A stretch of DNA of 64,000 bases from Lophius americanus (taxonomy: Eukaryota > Chordata > Actinopteri > Lophiiformes > Lophiidae). Location: assembly GCA_037951165.1 (NCBI GenBank), contig JBBDHG010000124.1, forward strand, positions 2,605,001 to 2,669,000, read 5' to 3'. Numbering within the stretch: the first letter of the stretch is position 1; each line of letters opens with the position of its first letter. Shown one piece after another: positions 35,879 through 49,373 of this stretch. A program made the translations under genes and the position numbers. The notes below the pieces were generated by a model. It was not told the DNA's origin, ran no database searches, and worked only from the letters and a program-made list of their open reading frames with translations.

Positions 35879-35996
35879 GGTCCTGGTCCTCTCCATCCTC
35901 CTCTGTGCTGCCTTTGCAGGTCAGATCATTCAGACACACACTAGAATCCATGTTCTCAGGAGCTCTTCTCTAACATGCTGTTCTTGTTGTGGTTCC
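35879..35996 (+). pseudogene. Direct fragment of the signal-peptide exon, unit 3
   Basis: Same fragment as at 8498-8615. Confidence 0.9.
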
Positions 35997-36557
35997 TTAA
36001 CAAGTCAGGTCTTCATGTTTCTTTTTAATAGAGAGTTCCCAAGGTTCTTTTCTTGTGCTAAATATTAGAAATGACCATCCCTATATCAGAACACAAAACT
36101 GTGATCCAGTAACAACTTTTTCATCATCTTCCTCGTTGGTCTTTCGAGGTCAAGCTTTTCTTCATCGTCTTTTCTACCTCGGTCTGTCATACCAGTGTTT
36201 GGTTTTTCCATTCCAGGCTAATGTACAAATACTGGGCCCCACTCTCTGGAGAACACTACAACAATGGTTATGCATTTCTTTACACATGTAAAAATAGAAT
36301 CCAACTATCACAAATTGAAATTGTCAGCACAAAATGTCCACTTAGTTATTCGGGCAAGTTCCAACTGAATTTACTGCTGTTGATTGAACTAAGTTGATCA
36401 AATTAAACCCAAGTTAATTCATCAAGGTTGATTCCATTTAGTAATTTACTTACAACTTATTTGTTAATATTAGTTTCCAAGTTAATTTTTTAATATTGAC
36501 ATACTGGTGTTGATTCCAATTAGTTACTTGGTATTGGTCCACCGAAATGGAAAATAT

Positions 36558-36985
36558 CTAGAGATGTAGGAAAGGGGTAGAGGTAACACAGGTGGAGGGT
36601 TTCATCATCTTGAACCTGAACTCAAAAAAAAAAACTCAAATTCTTGCTGTGAGATTTCTGGGAAGCACTTTAGAGGGTGGGAAATCTCAAACTGTGAGTA
36701 AGCAGACTGGATAGGTAGAGTGGAGCAACCAGAAAGGACAGAACGGATTGAGTCAATTTGCGAATTGAAGAAAGCCATGAAATTATTACAGTGCTCTTCT
36801 GTAATTTCTGGGACTTAGAATTTCCAGGACTGGTTTTGATAATGTTCAAGTAGAACAGTGACTGAGCCTCTCTAAGCGACTTTGAGTAGACTATTTGGTG
36901 TTCCCGAAACGCTAGCTTGTGGACAGTAAGACCTGAAGCCTTGTAACACTGCTCAAGGACACGCCCAGCTGCCTTCTACAGCAAT
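36558..36985 (-). mobile_element. LINE coding remnant, unit 3
   Basis: Same remnant as at 9175-9602, unit 2 type. Confidence 0.6.
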
Positions 36986-37529
36986 CACACCAATAAACTC
37001 TGGATGAGTTTCCTGTTAATAGCATTTACAGTCAGCTCTTGATAAGAGTCAAGGACACAATAAGTCTCTGAAGTCTCTGCAGCTGACCCAGAATGCTGAA
37101 CAGAACACTTAAGGCCTAAGCTAGCTCTTAGCTATGCTGCTATAAGCTCAGAATGCTAGGTGGACTTCCCATGATGCTCTCTTCCTTCAGTTCTGAAGGT
37201 GTTCTGAATAAAGCTTTCATTGTGGAATGTTGGTATTTAAATAAAAGGGATTCAACAGACTTACAGACTTTCAACCCGTCTCACCAACTCTTTTGCAAAC
37301 GTCAGATTTTTCTCAGCCTGTTGTTCACGGACCTCAGACCCTTAACTATAATACTCCTGACCCAATCCTCACATGGGAACACCTCCAGAACTTAACTTAC
37401 AGGTTTTCAGTTTTCAGCACTTTTTCTGAACTGCTCCCAACAGAATCACTGAATACTCTTTCATACTATATCCTCACCCCAGCCTTCCTCCTCTCCCCCA
37501 CCTCACTGGCCTGGTGACTCTTCAAGAAG

Positions 37530-37571
37530 AATCTTCCCCATTGTGGGACTAATAAAGGCTATCTATCTATC
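37530..37571 (+). mobile_element. 42-base retrotransposon 3' tail insertion, unit 3
   Basis: Same insertion as at 24131-24172, offset 13,399. Confidence 0.7.
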
Positions 37572-39471
37572 TAGACGTACCCAAACCATAAGCTTAACCC
37601 TCGACCAAAGGGATCCTTTTCCTGACTCAGACTTAAACCGCATTGATCTAATTATAGCCCTTAAAAAGTCGGGGAAATATAATCGGCGGTCGCTGTTGCT
37701 GTCGGGGACGACTGCGTAGGTCTAGTTTCTGAAGGTGTTGGACCACATCAGATCTGATGGCTCTCAGACTCTCGTGTGACGGCAGCTCACCCTCATGTCC
37801 ACACAACCAGTGTTGGTGTTTTGGCGCCGACACAGACGGTCCCGTCTCTCCACATGGAGTCTTATTTTGACGACCATCAGTAACGATGTTGCCGTGATTG
37901 TTACGACAGTGAAACATATTTCCGGATGATTTATGAGACGTGTTGTTTCCTGGACTGAAGATTGGACAGAAGACGTGTTTGGATCATTTACTGACAGAGA
38001 TAATAGGGACGTGATCACATGACAAACTTTAACCATTTATTAAACATCATATCAACAGAGTAACTTTCAAATCCCTCAAGTTTACTGATTAACAGCATCT
38101 TTATCATCCTTTACAGGTATGCGTCTCATCATCGGTGGAAATAACTGGACCTGTTTTTATTATTATATACAGACAGAGAACATTATAATTGTGACATAGA
38201 AGTACTGATTTATGGACAAAGATTTATATCCCAAATACAGGTAAATGTTTTACAGGAATATAAATCAGTTTATTCTTCTTGTCACTCTGTTTCGAAATTA
38301 GAACAATTTAAAACTTTTAACCCTATTTGGTCCTGCTCAGCTGTTTGGTTGAATACTTTTTGAGTCGCTATTTCTTATTGAAAAATGTGATTGAACCTGT
38401 TTATAATATGATGCAGTGGCAGAATGTTTATGATAAAGAGAAAGGGGCCAAGGATGGAGCTCTGGGGGTCACCACAGGTCAAAGGGGCCACCGAGGAGAA
38501 GGCGTTAACCACGGCTACTGAGAAAGTCTGACTCCATAAGTAGGATTTCTTTTGTTATATTAACGCTCACTAAACACGATTATGTAACTTCATACATCCA
38601 AAACAGAATAATAACCCTCAAACAAAAGGTTGAGATAATCTAATTAAAATCACAATATTTTCCACTGAAATACAAAATCCCATCATGAAAAAATGTAATG
38701 AGTCAGATTCTTTTTTTTACTGTTTAAAAACAAGTTTGACCAAACAATTTGTTGGTTAAGGTTAAGTTAGAGTGTCTGAAATTAATTAAATTGATTAATT
38801 CCCCAAAGAAACAAAATGTGAAAATGAATATTTTTCTTGTGAGGACGTTAAAGAGCTAAGATTATTTTAAATGAAGGTTCAGCTAATCTCTTTCATCAGA
38901 TCTGTGAACCAAAATGAAATAATTTAATCACATTATTAAGGTAAAAGATAACGAAACCATGGATCGAGTAAATGAGACTCATCTCATAAAACATTATGAT
39001 TATAATTATTATGAGTTTCCAGCTAACTCAACTGACACACAACAATGCAACAAAATTCAATTTGTTTTCACGAACTTAACTGTTTATTCTGCTCTACATG
39101 AAATAATTTAGGGAAAATGTAATGTTTTAACTGTTGTGATCAAGCAATTCACTCCAAATTATTAAGTTGCATCAGATCAATCCATTTTTGTGGGTTCAAG
39201 AAGTCTTAATTTGAAATAATACCCGTTAAAGGGAGCGTCGTCTAAAAAACTAACATAAATATTACGTATTCATTGATCCGTGTGTCCGTTTGTTGAATTA
39301 AACTAAAAAAGTTCAATTTTTGAGGGTGGAAATGTTACCTATAGCAGCAAACCACCTGTATTCACACGACGATTCAAATGTTGCCATTTTCTCTGGAAAG
39401 ATCCTGATTGGTCCTCAGAAGAGCACGACATCATTATAATTTTCTCTGAAAAAAAACCCCAAAACACAACA

Positions 39472-40005
39472 ATCATTTATCTTTCTGTAAACGCTTATCC
39501 TAGTGGTGTTCTGGGGGATGAGGGGGGGGCAAATCCCAGCTGACATTGGGTGAGATCACCTACACTCACATCAATGCGTGACTTCACACCCCATCATTTT
39601 TGCTGGTTTGCTAGTTTTGCGTATTGTTGTTTTGCATTCGTACGTCAATGTCGTGAAAATGATCCTGTGTGTTTGGGGGGCAGTTTCACAAGTATTGCGT
39701 TTTGCTCATTTACACACTGATGAAAACAGTATCCTTTCAAATGTTTGATTTTCAGGCCCCTAAAACGCTGTTGTCTTCTAAAGATGAGGTCAAAACTAAA
39801 CAGACATCTAAAACAACTGCTGTGTAATGTCTCCCCTGACGGTCACCAGGTCCTACACAGGTTCTTGGACTGTGGATGGATCTTGCAGAACCTGAAGGGA
39901 ACCCACTCAAAACATTGGAGAAGATGGAGACCCCAAACAGATGGTCCGAGGTTCTCATCTGGATTTGAACCCAGAACCTTCTCATTGTGATGCAACGATG
40001 TAATG
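39472..40005. mobile_element. Old teleost interspersed repeat, unit 3
   Basis: Same repeat as at 12053-12586, identical to unit 2 as far as compared. Confidence 0.6.
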
Positions 40006-40598
40006 AATACTTAAAAGTGTAGATTTGGAAGAACGTGTCCTGCTGACATGGGTTATTGTTAGAGTCAGATGATCAGGAGACAATAATTGTTTTTACAGGA
40101 TTCTGTCTTACTTTTCTCTTGAGCTTAAACTCATTCTTAAATTAGCAGGATTTAGAGGTGATCAACGTGTCTGAGCTTCATCTCCTCCAAACATCTCCTG
40201 TTCGATCTTTGGCTCATGTCCCACTCCTCCAGCAGGTCTCATGAAGATCCATCCAGTAGTTTGTGTCTGATCCTGCTAAAACACACACACAAACAAACAA
40301 ACAAACAAACTTCCCTGATGGAGCTAATGAAGTCCTTCTCTTCAAGTCACAATTTTATTGCTCCCAGAATGCTTTGCAGCTTACAGCATGCCATTGTAAT
40401 GGCGCTGATAAACCAGAATACTGTACAGGTTTTACTGTAAATGATAATGGTAATAAAACGTTTACAGTGTAGAGACATAAACCAAAGGCCTTCTATTACA
40501 CTGTAAACTTTAACAAGTTGACTTTACTGGAAATGAATTGGAGAAATAAGTAAAGTTGATCATTCCTTTAAGGTTGAACAAACTGTATTAAGTCTTAA

Positions 40599-40620
40599 CT
40601 CGGTCACCATGGTGACCGAG
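40599..40620. promoter_or_regulatory. Perfect 22-bp palindrome, unit 3
   Basis: Same palindrome as at 13180-13201, unchanged. Confidence 0.45.
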
Positions 40621-40725
40621 GATCATTGAGTTTGCTTCAGTTGGTTCTGGGTGGATGTTTGCCTCATCATCAAACTTCATCACCACAGAAGAAGAAGGAA
40701 TCAAACATCTTATGTTGATTCTGTC

Positions 40726-41041
40726 AATAATAATAATAATAATAATTGGTGTTTCATTCTCTCATTATCCTCGCTAAATGTGGGGGTAGTGGTTGACATC
40801 CTCTATGAAGCAAGATGTTCTGCTCCACAGGGTTCTTCTCAGTGAGGTCAATGAGGGCAGCATCATCAGCAGATAAAAGATCTCAGATCAGTTGCTCCGC
40901 ATCTTTGTTTGAGTTTGGTACCGGATGTAGACGCCGTCTCTGACTTCAGCATCTCCAGTGGTCTTCTGGAGCGTCATGATGAAGAAGATGGTGAGAAGAG
41001 CTGGAGCGAGGACACAGACCAGTTTGTCTTCACTGACTGGT
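40726..41041 (-). mobile_element. LINE RT remnant at the unit 3/4 junction, shortened, with (AAT)7
   Basis: Same as at 27327-27642, offset 13,399, with the same AAT count. Confidence 0.75.
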
Positions 41042-41276
41042 AGCTGATCCACAGAAGATTCTGTTATTGTTCATGATTCTGGTGTCATTAGTTCAGGAGA
41101 CATTAAAGCAGCCCGGTGTCAGTTTTCAACAATCAAACTGATCTGGAACCAAACCAACCAGGCAGTGGTTCATGAAGACTGTCAGGAAAACAGGTCAGAG
41201 TCCAGGGTTACACAGTGAAATCATCTTCCCCCGCATGTTGCAGAATCGGGCCAACATCAGTTGATACTGCCGCCCA

Positions 41277-41326
41277 CACGCCCACGTGGGCGTGACTCAG
41301 CGCGGTTCAGGTGTGTGTATATAAAG
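41277..41326 (+). promoter_or_regulatory. Core promoter of copy 4
   Basis: Palindrome at 41277-41294, AP-1 site at 41293-41299, TATATAAAG at 41318-41326. All motifs are identical to copy 3. Confidence 0.8.
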
Positions 41327-41513
41327 AGCAGAGCGGCGTCCAGTCGTCACTTAAACCCTCAGCAGAAACCTGAACATCATCTCCTCACCTTTACCTGACA
41401 GGTAAGACACCTGCTGGCTCCTCCTCCTGCAGTGAAGATCATGGTTCTGCTGTCTCTGTTTCTTTACTGCCAGGCCTGTTTCCTCCACAGAGAACAATCT
41501 GTAGATCATCACC

Positions 41514-44359
41514 ATGAAGACGGTCCTGGTCCTCTCCATCCTCCTCTGTGCTGCCTTTGCAGGTCAGATCATTCAGACGCACATTAGGATCCATGTTCTC
41601 AGGAGCTCTTCTCTAACATGCTGTTCTTGTTGTGGTTCCCTCTGCAACTCCAGCTGAAGAAAAAGCTCCAGGTCAGTATTGAAGCTCTTTGTTTGAACAC
41701 ACAGTCAGTCAGACGTGCTTCTATCTGACTCCAACATTCATGTGGTCCTTCCACAGGAGCAGCAGTGGAGGTTGTGAAAGAAGAAGTGGCTGCTGCACCA
41801 GGTGAGTCTCTTCTCTGAAGGTCCTTCAGGTGATGTCAGGATGGAGATTCTCTGCACACAGAGAGACTTTTGTGCCTAAAATAAACCCAGTTGTGGTTAA
41901 AATGTGAATCTCTGGAGGCTGAGAAGTGCAGCTCTATGAATGCAGGTGGATTTGATCGTTGGGGGAGCAGGGACGGCCAGGTTGGCTGTTTCACCTGCAG
42001 GACTGATGACATCATTCTGAGCTGCGGCCTAATCTGCTCATGCTAATGAGTTCCTGTTAGCATGATGTCATAGCTTGAGGTCTGATGAAGCTGTTGGTGT
42101 TTCAGAGATGGAGAACATGATGATGGAGACAGAAGATTTGAAAGAAGTTCTGCCAGAAGATTCTGTTCCTGTTCTTGGAGACGGTAATCAGACAGGACTT
42201 TTATATAAAACGTGTTTATTTAGACTCACATCTAGACATATGAGGAAAGTTACTGTGGTATCCTTGACCACTGTTAAAGAAACTTAATGCATTTTCCCTG
42301 AAAAACAAAAAAGTTGACAGAGACAAAATTCAAGTGCAATTTGACTAATCTCATTTTCACCAATATCTTAGGTCTTTATTTCCAACTCCTACTAGTGTTT
42401 CGCTCCTTCAGAGCAGGAGGACCATCAGGGTATTTCTGCAGGTGTCTGCAAGTTACTCCTCTCTCTCTTCTGTCTCTCTGCAGCTCGCAATAACTTCTGT
42501 CCAGACCACTGGACCCACCAAGGCTCTCGCTGCTACGTCTTCGTCAGTAGTAGCTTGAGCTGGTACAAAGCTAAGGTAGTGATACGCTAACACCTCTATG
42601 CTAAGCTAACACTTGTTCTATAACACGGAGGCTTAGAGACTCTGGACGGTGATGGTTTCTGTTGGTAGGTCAGGAACTCAACACACTTCCATGTAGAGGA
42701 CGAAGGTGAAGACTTGAAATGTTACAAAGACGCCTCTGTGCTTCCTCTGTCCAACAGGAGCACTGCCAAATCCTGGGAGCTCACCTGGCCTCGGCCACCA
42801 ACCCCAGAGAGTACGCCTTCCTCCAGCAGATGACAAAGACAGCTGGTCAGAGCATGGCATGGATGGGAGGCTTCAACGTGCAGGTATGAATTCATGAAGA
42901 ATCACCAGGTCCAGACCAGGTCCGGTCCAGAGACTTTCACGAGATTCCTGACACTCTTGCTCTTTGTCTCTCAGGGAACCTGGATGTGGAGCGACGGTGA
43001 AGGTTTCTATTACAACAACTGGTACTCCTCCTCCACCCCCAGCACCAACTCCTGCTTGTTCTTACGCTCCTCCTGTAAGTCCTCCTGTTAGTTTTGGTCC
43101 GATAGAGACATCGTCTTTATCCTGTTTGTTTACTCAGAGGGGAAACGACATGAAGGAAACATAATAATAATAATACATTTAATTTATAATGCACTTAACA
43201 TGAAGACATCTTTGTCAAAGCCTGACTTTAAGTCAAGGGAACATTCACCAAACTAGTGACGTTTTTAGAAGGTGCTCTCTTTCTACATGTTTTGATATGT
43301 GATCCAGATCAGGGAGAACCAGAATCTTTTTTAATCTTCATTAACTTCAGTTTGTACAGAAAGCAGCAGCCAGATTCTTCACCAAAGCCAAACAGAGAGA
43401 CGTTATTCCTCCCGTTTCAGCCTCCCGTCATCGGCTTGCGGTCACTTTTAGAAATGATTTCAGAATTTTGTCGATAACTTTTAAGGTCTGTTCTGGACTC
43501 ACTCTGAAATACATCAAAGGTGATGTCCTGACTCATTACATCGAAACCTGAGGTCCTTTCAGCCGTCCTTTAATCCAGGCTAAGGACCAAGGAAGGCCAG
43601 GTCTTCTCAAGCTCTCTGGAATAATCCTGATGGGATCAGACTGTTATGATCCATAACCTCTTTTGAATCGGGTTTTAAACACATCTCTAAGAATGCACTT
43701 TAGGGGGTCTTGGTCCAAATGTTGCTGTATTTACTGAATTTAAATGTAACTGGGAGCGTTGTGAGTCAAAGGAGACTTATTCCCCGTTTAGATGACACTT
43801 CCTCTTCTTCTTTCAGTTATTCCCCTTCGGGGTCGCCACAACGGATCCTCCCATCCTAATTTAAAGCCGGTACATTGCTAACTTATGGAACCTGGCAGTT
43901 GTTATTAATCCGGCCAATGACCAATACGGTTTGAAATCAGTTTTATGTTGCGCATGTTTACTTAGCATAGGTTTTACGCCGGAAACAACCCTCCCCATTT
44001 ATCTGGGCTTGGGTCCGCCTTAGAAGTTCACTGGCTTCTGACCCCTCGTTGGCTTAGTTCCCCATTTAGGTGACACCAATTAGATTGCTATCTTGTGCAG
44101 AGATGGAAATTGAAGCTTTGGAACCTCAGATCAAAAACGTACATTTCAGGCCGCCAAAATGTTGTTGTAATTAAAATTGTCCATTTGTCATCCATGCAAA
44201 TATAAAATTAGACTTTTAATAAAGGGAAGAGAGTAAAACATGAATTACTACAATTAATGATGTTTCTTTTTGTTAAATCTAATCTCAGATGGATGGGGAA
44301 ACTACAACTGTAACCACGCACAAAGCTTCATCTGCTCCAAGGACCCTTTCAGCTGTTAA
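41514..44359 (+). CDS. Secreted C-type lectin domain protein, copy 4, identical to copy 3
   Basis: Fourth copy, matching copy 3 at every position compared, at a constant offset of 13,399. Coding exons are 41514-41562, 41654-41671 (shifted acceptor), 41757-41801, 42106-42183, 42484-42575, 42758-42883, 42975-43074 and 44289-44359; exon 1 is at about 41347-41401. It carries the same AG-to-AA acceptor change, Leu51 and His77. The identity extends through introns and flanks, so it reflects a very recent duplication or an assembly duplication and not selection on the protein. Confidence 0.85.
43361..43734 (+). mobile_element. LINE 3' remnant in intron 8 of copy 4
   Basis: Same insertion as at 2587-2960, identical to unit 3. 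Confidence 0.55.
43780..44076. mobile_element. Short interspersed repeat, intron 8 of copy 4
   Basis: Identical to the unit 3 copy. Confidence 0.6.
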
Positions 44360-44537
44360 CTTGGAGCCTTGGGAAGGACCCGCCGGGATCTTTCTTCTGT
44401 TTGAATCCAAACCATCAACTTTGTTGTGTCTCAGTGATTTATTTACACTTTCTTGTTTTGTTTTCTTAAGAGTGTGAAATGATAAAATGTTAAAAAGTGA
44501 AAAGTACTTTTTGTTTGTGATTGATGATGTTTGATAA

Positions 44538-44543
44538 AATAAA
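44538..44543 (+). terminator. Poly(A) signal of gene copy 4
   Basis: AATAAA at the position equivalent to 3765 in unit 1. Confidence 0.75.
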
Positions 44544-45075
44544 TGTTATAAGAACAGAATAATGTCAGATCTTCCTTGTGACCTGAGTGGTAATCTGAGT
44601 CATTCCAGAGGAAAGAAACCAACAGACGGATGGTTCAGGATGTAGAACTGAACAAGTTACCATTAAACTACCTGGAAGACTGGACCTTAAAAAGAGTCCA
44701 TCAGAACACTTGTCACAGCTTCAGGACCTGGTTGTTACTCTAATCATCATCATGTTCAGTATTAGTTTACAGCAACATTATCAAGTGATACATTTCATTT
44801 ATGACTCTATAGTATCATTAGAAGGAAAAATATAACGCTCAGTATCATGCTGATATATTTGGATGACATGTCTTGTCTAATAACTGTTTGATTCAGTTTC
44901 TATGTGATACCCTGGGAAAGAACGTTACATGTTTTGGAAAGTGAAGTCCAATACAAACATATCATTCGCATATACACACAAACATGATCCTTAGTCTAAC
45001 TACATAAAACTATATCATTAGCCTATACAGACACACATGATCTTTAGTCTAAAAACCACAGTTTCAAAACCATTT

Positions 45076-46761
45076 CTCATCCCGGCCGCTTCACACTCGG
45101 CTTTAAATCATCACAGTGCGAGCTAGAGGTCAGTATTTGAATGTGCCAATAGCACCACATCATCCGAAAAAAGCAGAGACGGGACCCTAAGACCACTGAA
45201 CCCGAGACCCTCCGCCACTTGGCTACGCCTAGAAATTCTGTCCATAAAAATTTGATGACCACATAATGTTGCAGAGGCGTGTCAGCCATGACAGCCATAC
45301 AACATCCAGAGCTTTCAGATACTCAGGGCGGATCTCATCCACCCCCGGGACGTTGCCACCGCGGAGTTGTATAACAGCCGCAGCAACCTCAGCCCCAGTG
45401 AACAGTGGATCCACCTCCAAGTCATTCCGCTCTGGTTCCTCCTGGGAATACCTGTTGGTGGGATTGAGGAGATGCCCAGAGTATTCCTTCCACCGCCCGA
45501 CAACTTTCTCAGTTGAGTTCAGCAAATACCCATCCAGCCCGTCAACAGAGTGGAAACAATGACCACTTTCCCCACCTGAGACGCCGGACAGTTTACCAGA
45601 ATTTCCTCTAGGCCGACCGAAATTCTTCTTCCATGGTGTCAGCAAACTTCTCCCACGATCGGGTTTTTGTCTCTGTGACTACCACAGCGACGTGTCGCTT
45701 GGCCTGCCGGTAGCTGTCAGCTGCTTCAGAAGTCGATCAATGATCTGCGACCTAGGGTGTCCTGGTGCCAAATGCACTGGTGGACACCCTTTTGTTTGAA
45801 CATGGTGTTTGCTATGGACAAACTGTGACTAGTACAGAAGTCCAATAACTGAACACCACTAGGGTTCAGATCAGGCAGGCCAGTCCTCCCAATTCCGCCA
45901 CTCCAGGTCTCACTGTCATTGCCCACGTATGCATTCAAGTCTCACAGTAGGACAATGGAGTCCCCAGTTGGGGTGCTTTCCAGCACCCGCTCCAAGGACT
46001 CCAGAAAAGGTTGGTTCTCTGAACTGCTGTTTGGCGCATAAGCGTACACAACAGTCAGGACCCGTTACCCAACCCGAATGCGCAGGGAAGCAATCCTTTC
46101 ATCCACTGGGGTAAACCCCAATACATGGGCAGAGAGCTTCTCTTCCGCCTCTCAACTGAAGCAACTCCAGCATAGTAGAGGGTGCAGGTTGGTCCCCCAT
46201 CGAGAAGGCAGGTTCCAGAGCCATGGCTGTGTGTAGAGGCGAGCCCTACTATATCTAGTCTGTGCCTCTCAACCTCTCGCACAAGCTCAGGCTCCTTCTC
46301 CATCAGTGACGTAACATTCCATGAACCCATCGTCAGCTTTTCTAGCCGGGGATTGGACCGCCAAGGCCGCTGCCTTTTCCTACTGCCCGATCCACAATGC
46401 ACCGAACCCCTGCGGATTCCTCCGTGGGTGTTGGGCCCATCGGAGGACGGACCGATGTCCATGCTTTGGGCTAAACCCGACCGAGCCCCATGGGTGAAGG
46501 CCTGGCCACCAGACGCTCGCTGGCGGGCGGGCCTCTACTCCGGGCCTGGCTCCAGGGTGGGGCCCCGGTAACCCTCCGGGCAAAGTACTTCAGTCCTTGA
46601 TTTTTCCTCTCATCAGGGGTCTTGACCGCTCTTTGTCTGACCCTTCCATTAGGACCTCTTTGCCATGGGAGACCCTACCAGGGGCAAATTGCCCCAGACA
46701 ACACAGCTCCTAGGTACTCAAACCCCTCCACCACGATAAGGCGGCGGTTGTCGAAGGGGTC
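45076..46761 (-). mobile_element. Non-LTR retrotransposon remnant, unit 4
   Basis: Identical to the unit 3 copy in all parts compared. Confidence 0.88.
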
Positions 46762-47781
46762 ATAACTGAATTTAACTGAGAATAATCTGATTTACAATTT
46801 CACCGAAGACCTAAGACAGACATTCTAATACTATATTTAGTTTTACTTAAAGACACTTTTAAATAAATTGGTTTAAAATACAAATCAATATGAATTCCAA
46901 AGGTATTCTTTTTTGAGCACTTAAAAGCAGCCACCAATGTCCACCATAAGCCGCATTGTAAGAGACAAAACAAGACTTTAATATAGAAAACAGGATGATA
47001 ATGGTGATGATAAGGCGCTGAATCTGGTAGTTTCTATTTCACTATGCTGTTGCTGCTGCTGCTGATGGTTTTTTCTGTGCTATAGGAAAGTGCTAAATTT
47101 TCGACATTGTATTTTTTAGTCTCAGATTTATTGTAAAAAACAATTATGCAAAGGACCGTTATAAAACATCACTTTTTTGACTTGTAAAAATTGTCTTGGT
47201 TTTATGATAAATAGTTTAAGTAGAAAAGTTCATGTCAATGATGTTTCGCATGAAAAACAATCCAAAGGAATAATTTTATCTCAAAGAAAGGAATTCATTA
47301 TTGTGTTTGTTGAGGTGAACTTCAGAATGTGAGCTTTATTTTCATGAGACAATGAAGAATATAATAATCCCATGTATACCTCTTCACTCTTTAATTTTGG
47401 CCAATACATTATTTGCATATGAACTGCATAATTAAAAAAGAGCAATTTAGGGAATATAATTTAGTGATATCCAAGGTGAATAATCTGAAATTATGATTCA
47501 TCTATCCAATAAGACATATAATACATCAAATTGAATTGTTATTACCACTGAACTACGGCTAGCAAAAAAAAGAAAAGAAAAAAGTGCCTACTCCTCCGTC
47601 TGCTGTTGAAAACCTTTTTCACTGTAATTCTCTGATCCACCTAATGTAAGGCGGTTTATAGCTTAAGGGTGCCACAGAGTGTTCAGTATGACTATTTTCA
47701 TGTCTGTATGTTAGGTAGAACACCCGGTCCTCACATTGTGGGTCTTTTTCTCCTGGTCCTCATAAAGAGTTATGTACAAGA

Positions 47782-47782
<1 letters not shown>

Positions 47783-47844
<62 letters not shown>

Positions 47845-48053
47845 TGTGCGTTTGTGAGTGTTTGTATAAGAGAGAGAGATAAGATAAACCTTTATTAGTC
47901 CCACAATGGGGAAATTGCAGGATTACGGCAGCAAGAGCATTTTACAGAATACAGAATAACAGAGCAACATTGTGTAAAATTAAATTAAATTAAATGTGCA
48001 GTAGTGGACATGTTGGGTAGTGTATTGTCCCATAGTGCAAAGTGCAAGTGAGG

Positions 48054-48093
<40 letters not shown>

Positions 48094-48320
48094 TTTTACT
48101 AGCAGTGCTGGCTAAAAAGCCTGACTGCTGCAGGAAGGAAAGATCAGCAATATTGCTCCTTCACACACTTGGGGTGAAGGAGCCTGTCGCTGAAGGAGCT
48201 CTCCAGTGCAGAGATGGTGTCCTGCATGGTGATGGTTATGCACTCGGTGCATAACCATGGGCCACTGTATTGAATACCTGTGCGGACGATGTGGACTCCA
48301 ACAATTAACCTCCCAGTGGT
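47783..48320 (-). repeat. Two TG microsatellites around a LINE 3' tail, unit 4
   Basis: First tract (TG)29 at 47783-47840; second tract (GT)17 at 48057-48090. Hairpin at 48232-48258. Confidence 0.7.
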
Positions 48321-48659
48321 TCACATCTCAGATCTTAATGCTGACCTTCTCATGGGGGGTCTTACCCTCCATTTTTATTTAATTTTTTTTGTTTTATTAT
48401 TTTGCTTAATCATAAGTATGAGCATCCCATCTCTTGACTTTAACATATTGCAACCACCCACAGATATGTAGGGTTAGGGTTCACTCTATAATCTGTCTGA
48501 TCCACTCTGGAGAACAGGAAAAAGGCAGGTAGGAGTTCAGACATGTAGAAATACTGCGACTGTTGTTTTTCACGCACAGAATCTACAATCTGGTATAAAT
48601 AAAGAAACTTAGAAAAGACTAACCTGGTCTGGCAGGTCTCAGTAGTTTCCGAGCCCTCA

Positions 48660-49019
48660 CCTCTGCTCCTGTGGAGCACAACTGGACCACATGAATGTTG
48701 GAGTCAGATAGAAGCACATCTGACTGACTGTGTGTTCAAACAAAGAGCTTCAATACTGACCTGGAGCTTTTTCTTCAGCTGGAGCTGCAGAGGGAACCAC
48801 AACAAGAACAGCATGTTAGAGAAGAGTTCTTCAGAACATGGATTCTAGTGTGTGTATGAATGATCTGAGCTGCAAAGGCAGCACAGAGGAGGATGGAGAG
48901 GACCAACCACCATCATCACCAATGGTGATGATCTACAGATTGTTCTCTGTGCAGGAAACAGACCTGGCAGTAAAGAAACAGAGATAGCAGAACCATGATC
49001 TTCACTGCAGGAGAAGGAG
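48660..49019 (-). pseudogene. Inverted fragment of the lectin gene, unit 4
   Basis: Same inverted fragment as at 7900-8261, with the same loss of start codon and exon 2 donor. Confidence 0.88.
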
Positions 49020-49255
49020 CACATGGCGTTACACAATCCTGAGCAGGCGGTTGGACTCTGTTTGCACAGAGGAATATTTAGCAAGAAGATAGTTTCTTCT
49101 TTGAGGAGAAAAAATTTTGAAGAGAGAATATCTCCTCAAGAATTATCAAAATTCTACAAGAATACATGAATAAATTTGCAATTTAAAATAGTATCAGAAT
49201 CAGAATGCCTTTATTGTCATAGCATGTGCCACATACGAAGAAATGATGGTATCTC

Positions 49256-49373
49256 GGTCCTGGTCCTCTCCATCCTCCTCTGTGCTGCCTTTGCAGGTCA
49301 GATCATTCAGACACACACTAGAATCCATGTTCTCAGGAGCTCTTCTCTAACATGCTGTTCTTGTTGTGGTTCC
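49256..49373 (+). pseudogene. Direct fragment of the signal-peptide exon, unit 4
   Basis: Same fragment as at 8498-8615. Confidence 0.9.

Larger units (their letters stand above)
31169..40725. other. Non-genic remainder of unit 3
   Basis: Collinear with unit 2. The stretches 31169-31676, 33363-34383, 35997-36557, 36986-39471 and 40006-40598 hold no gene I can support. Confidence 0.55.
27381..40779. repeat. Tandem repeat unit 3 (13,399 bp, chimeric)
   Basis: Third copy. Its first half, up to about 34441, matches unit 4 and its second half, from about 34658, matches unit 2, in both cases without differences in the stretches compared. The switch lies in the roughly 216 bases between the two TG tracts. 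This is the structure expected of an unequal-crossover product. Confidence 0.95.
34442..47840. repeat. 13,399-bp duplicated segment, right copy
   Basis: Right copy of the segment starting at about 21043. Landmarks are offset by exactly 13,399: ATG 28115/41514, first TG tract 34384/47783, second GT tract 21259/34658. No difference was found in the lines compared by eye. Confidence 0.85.
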
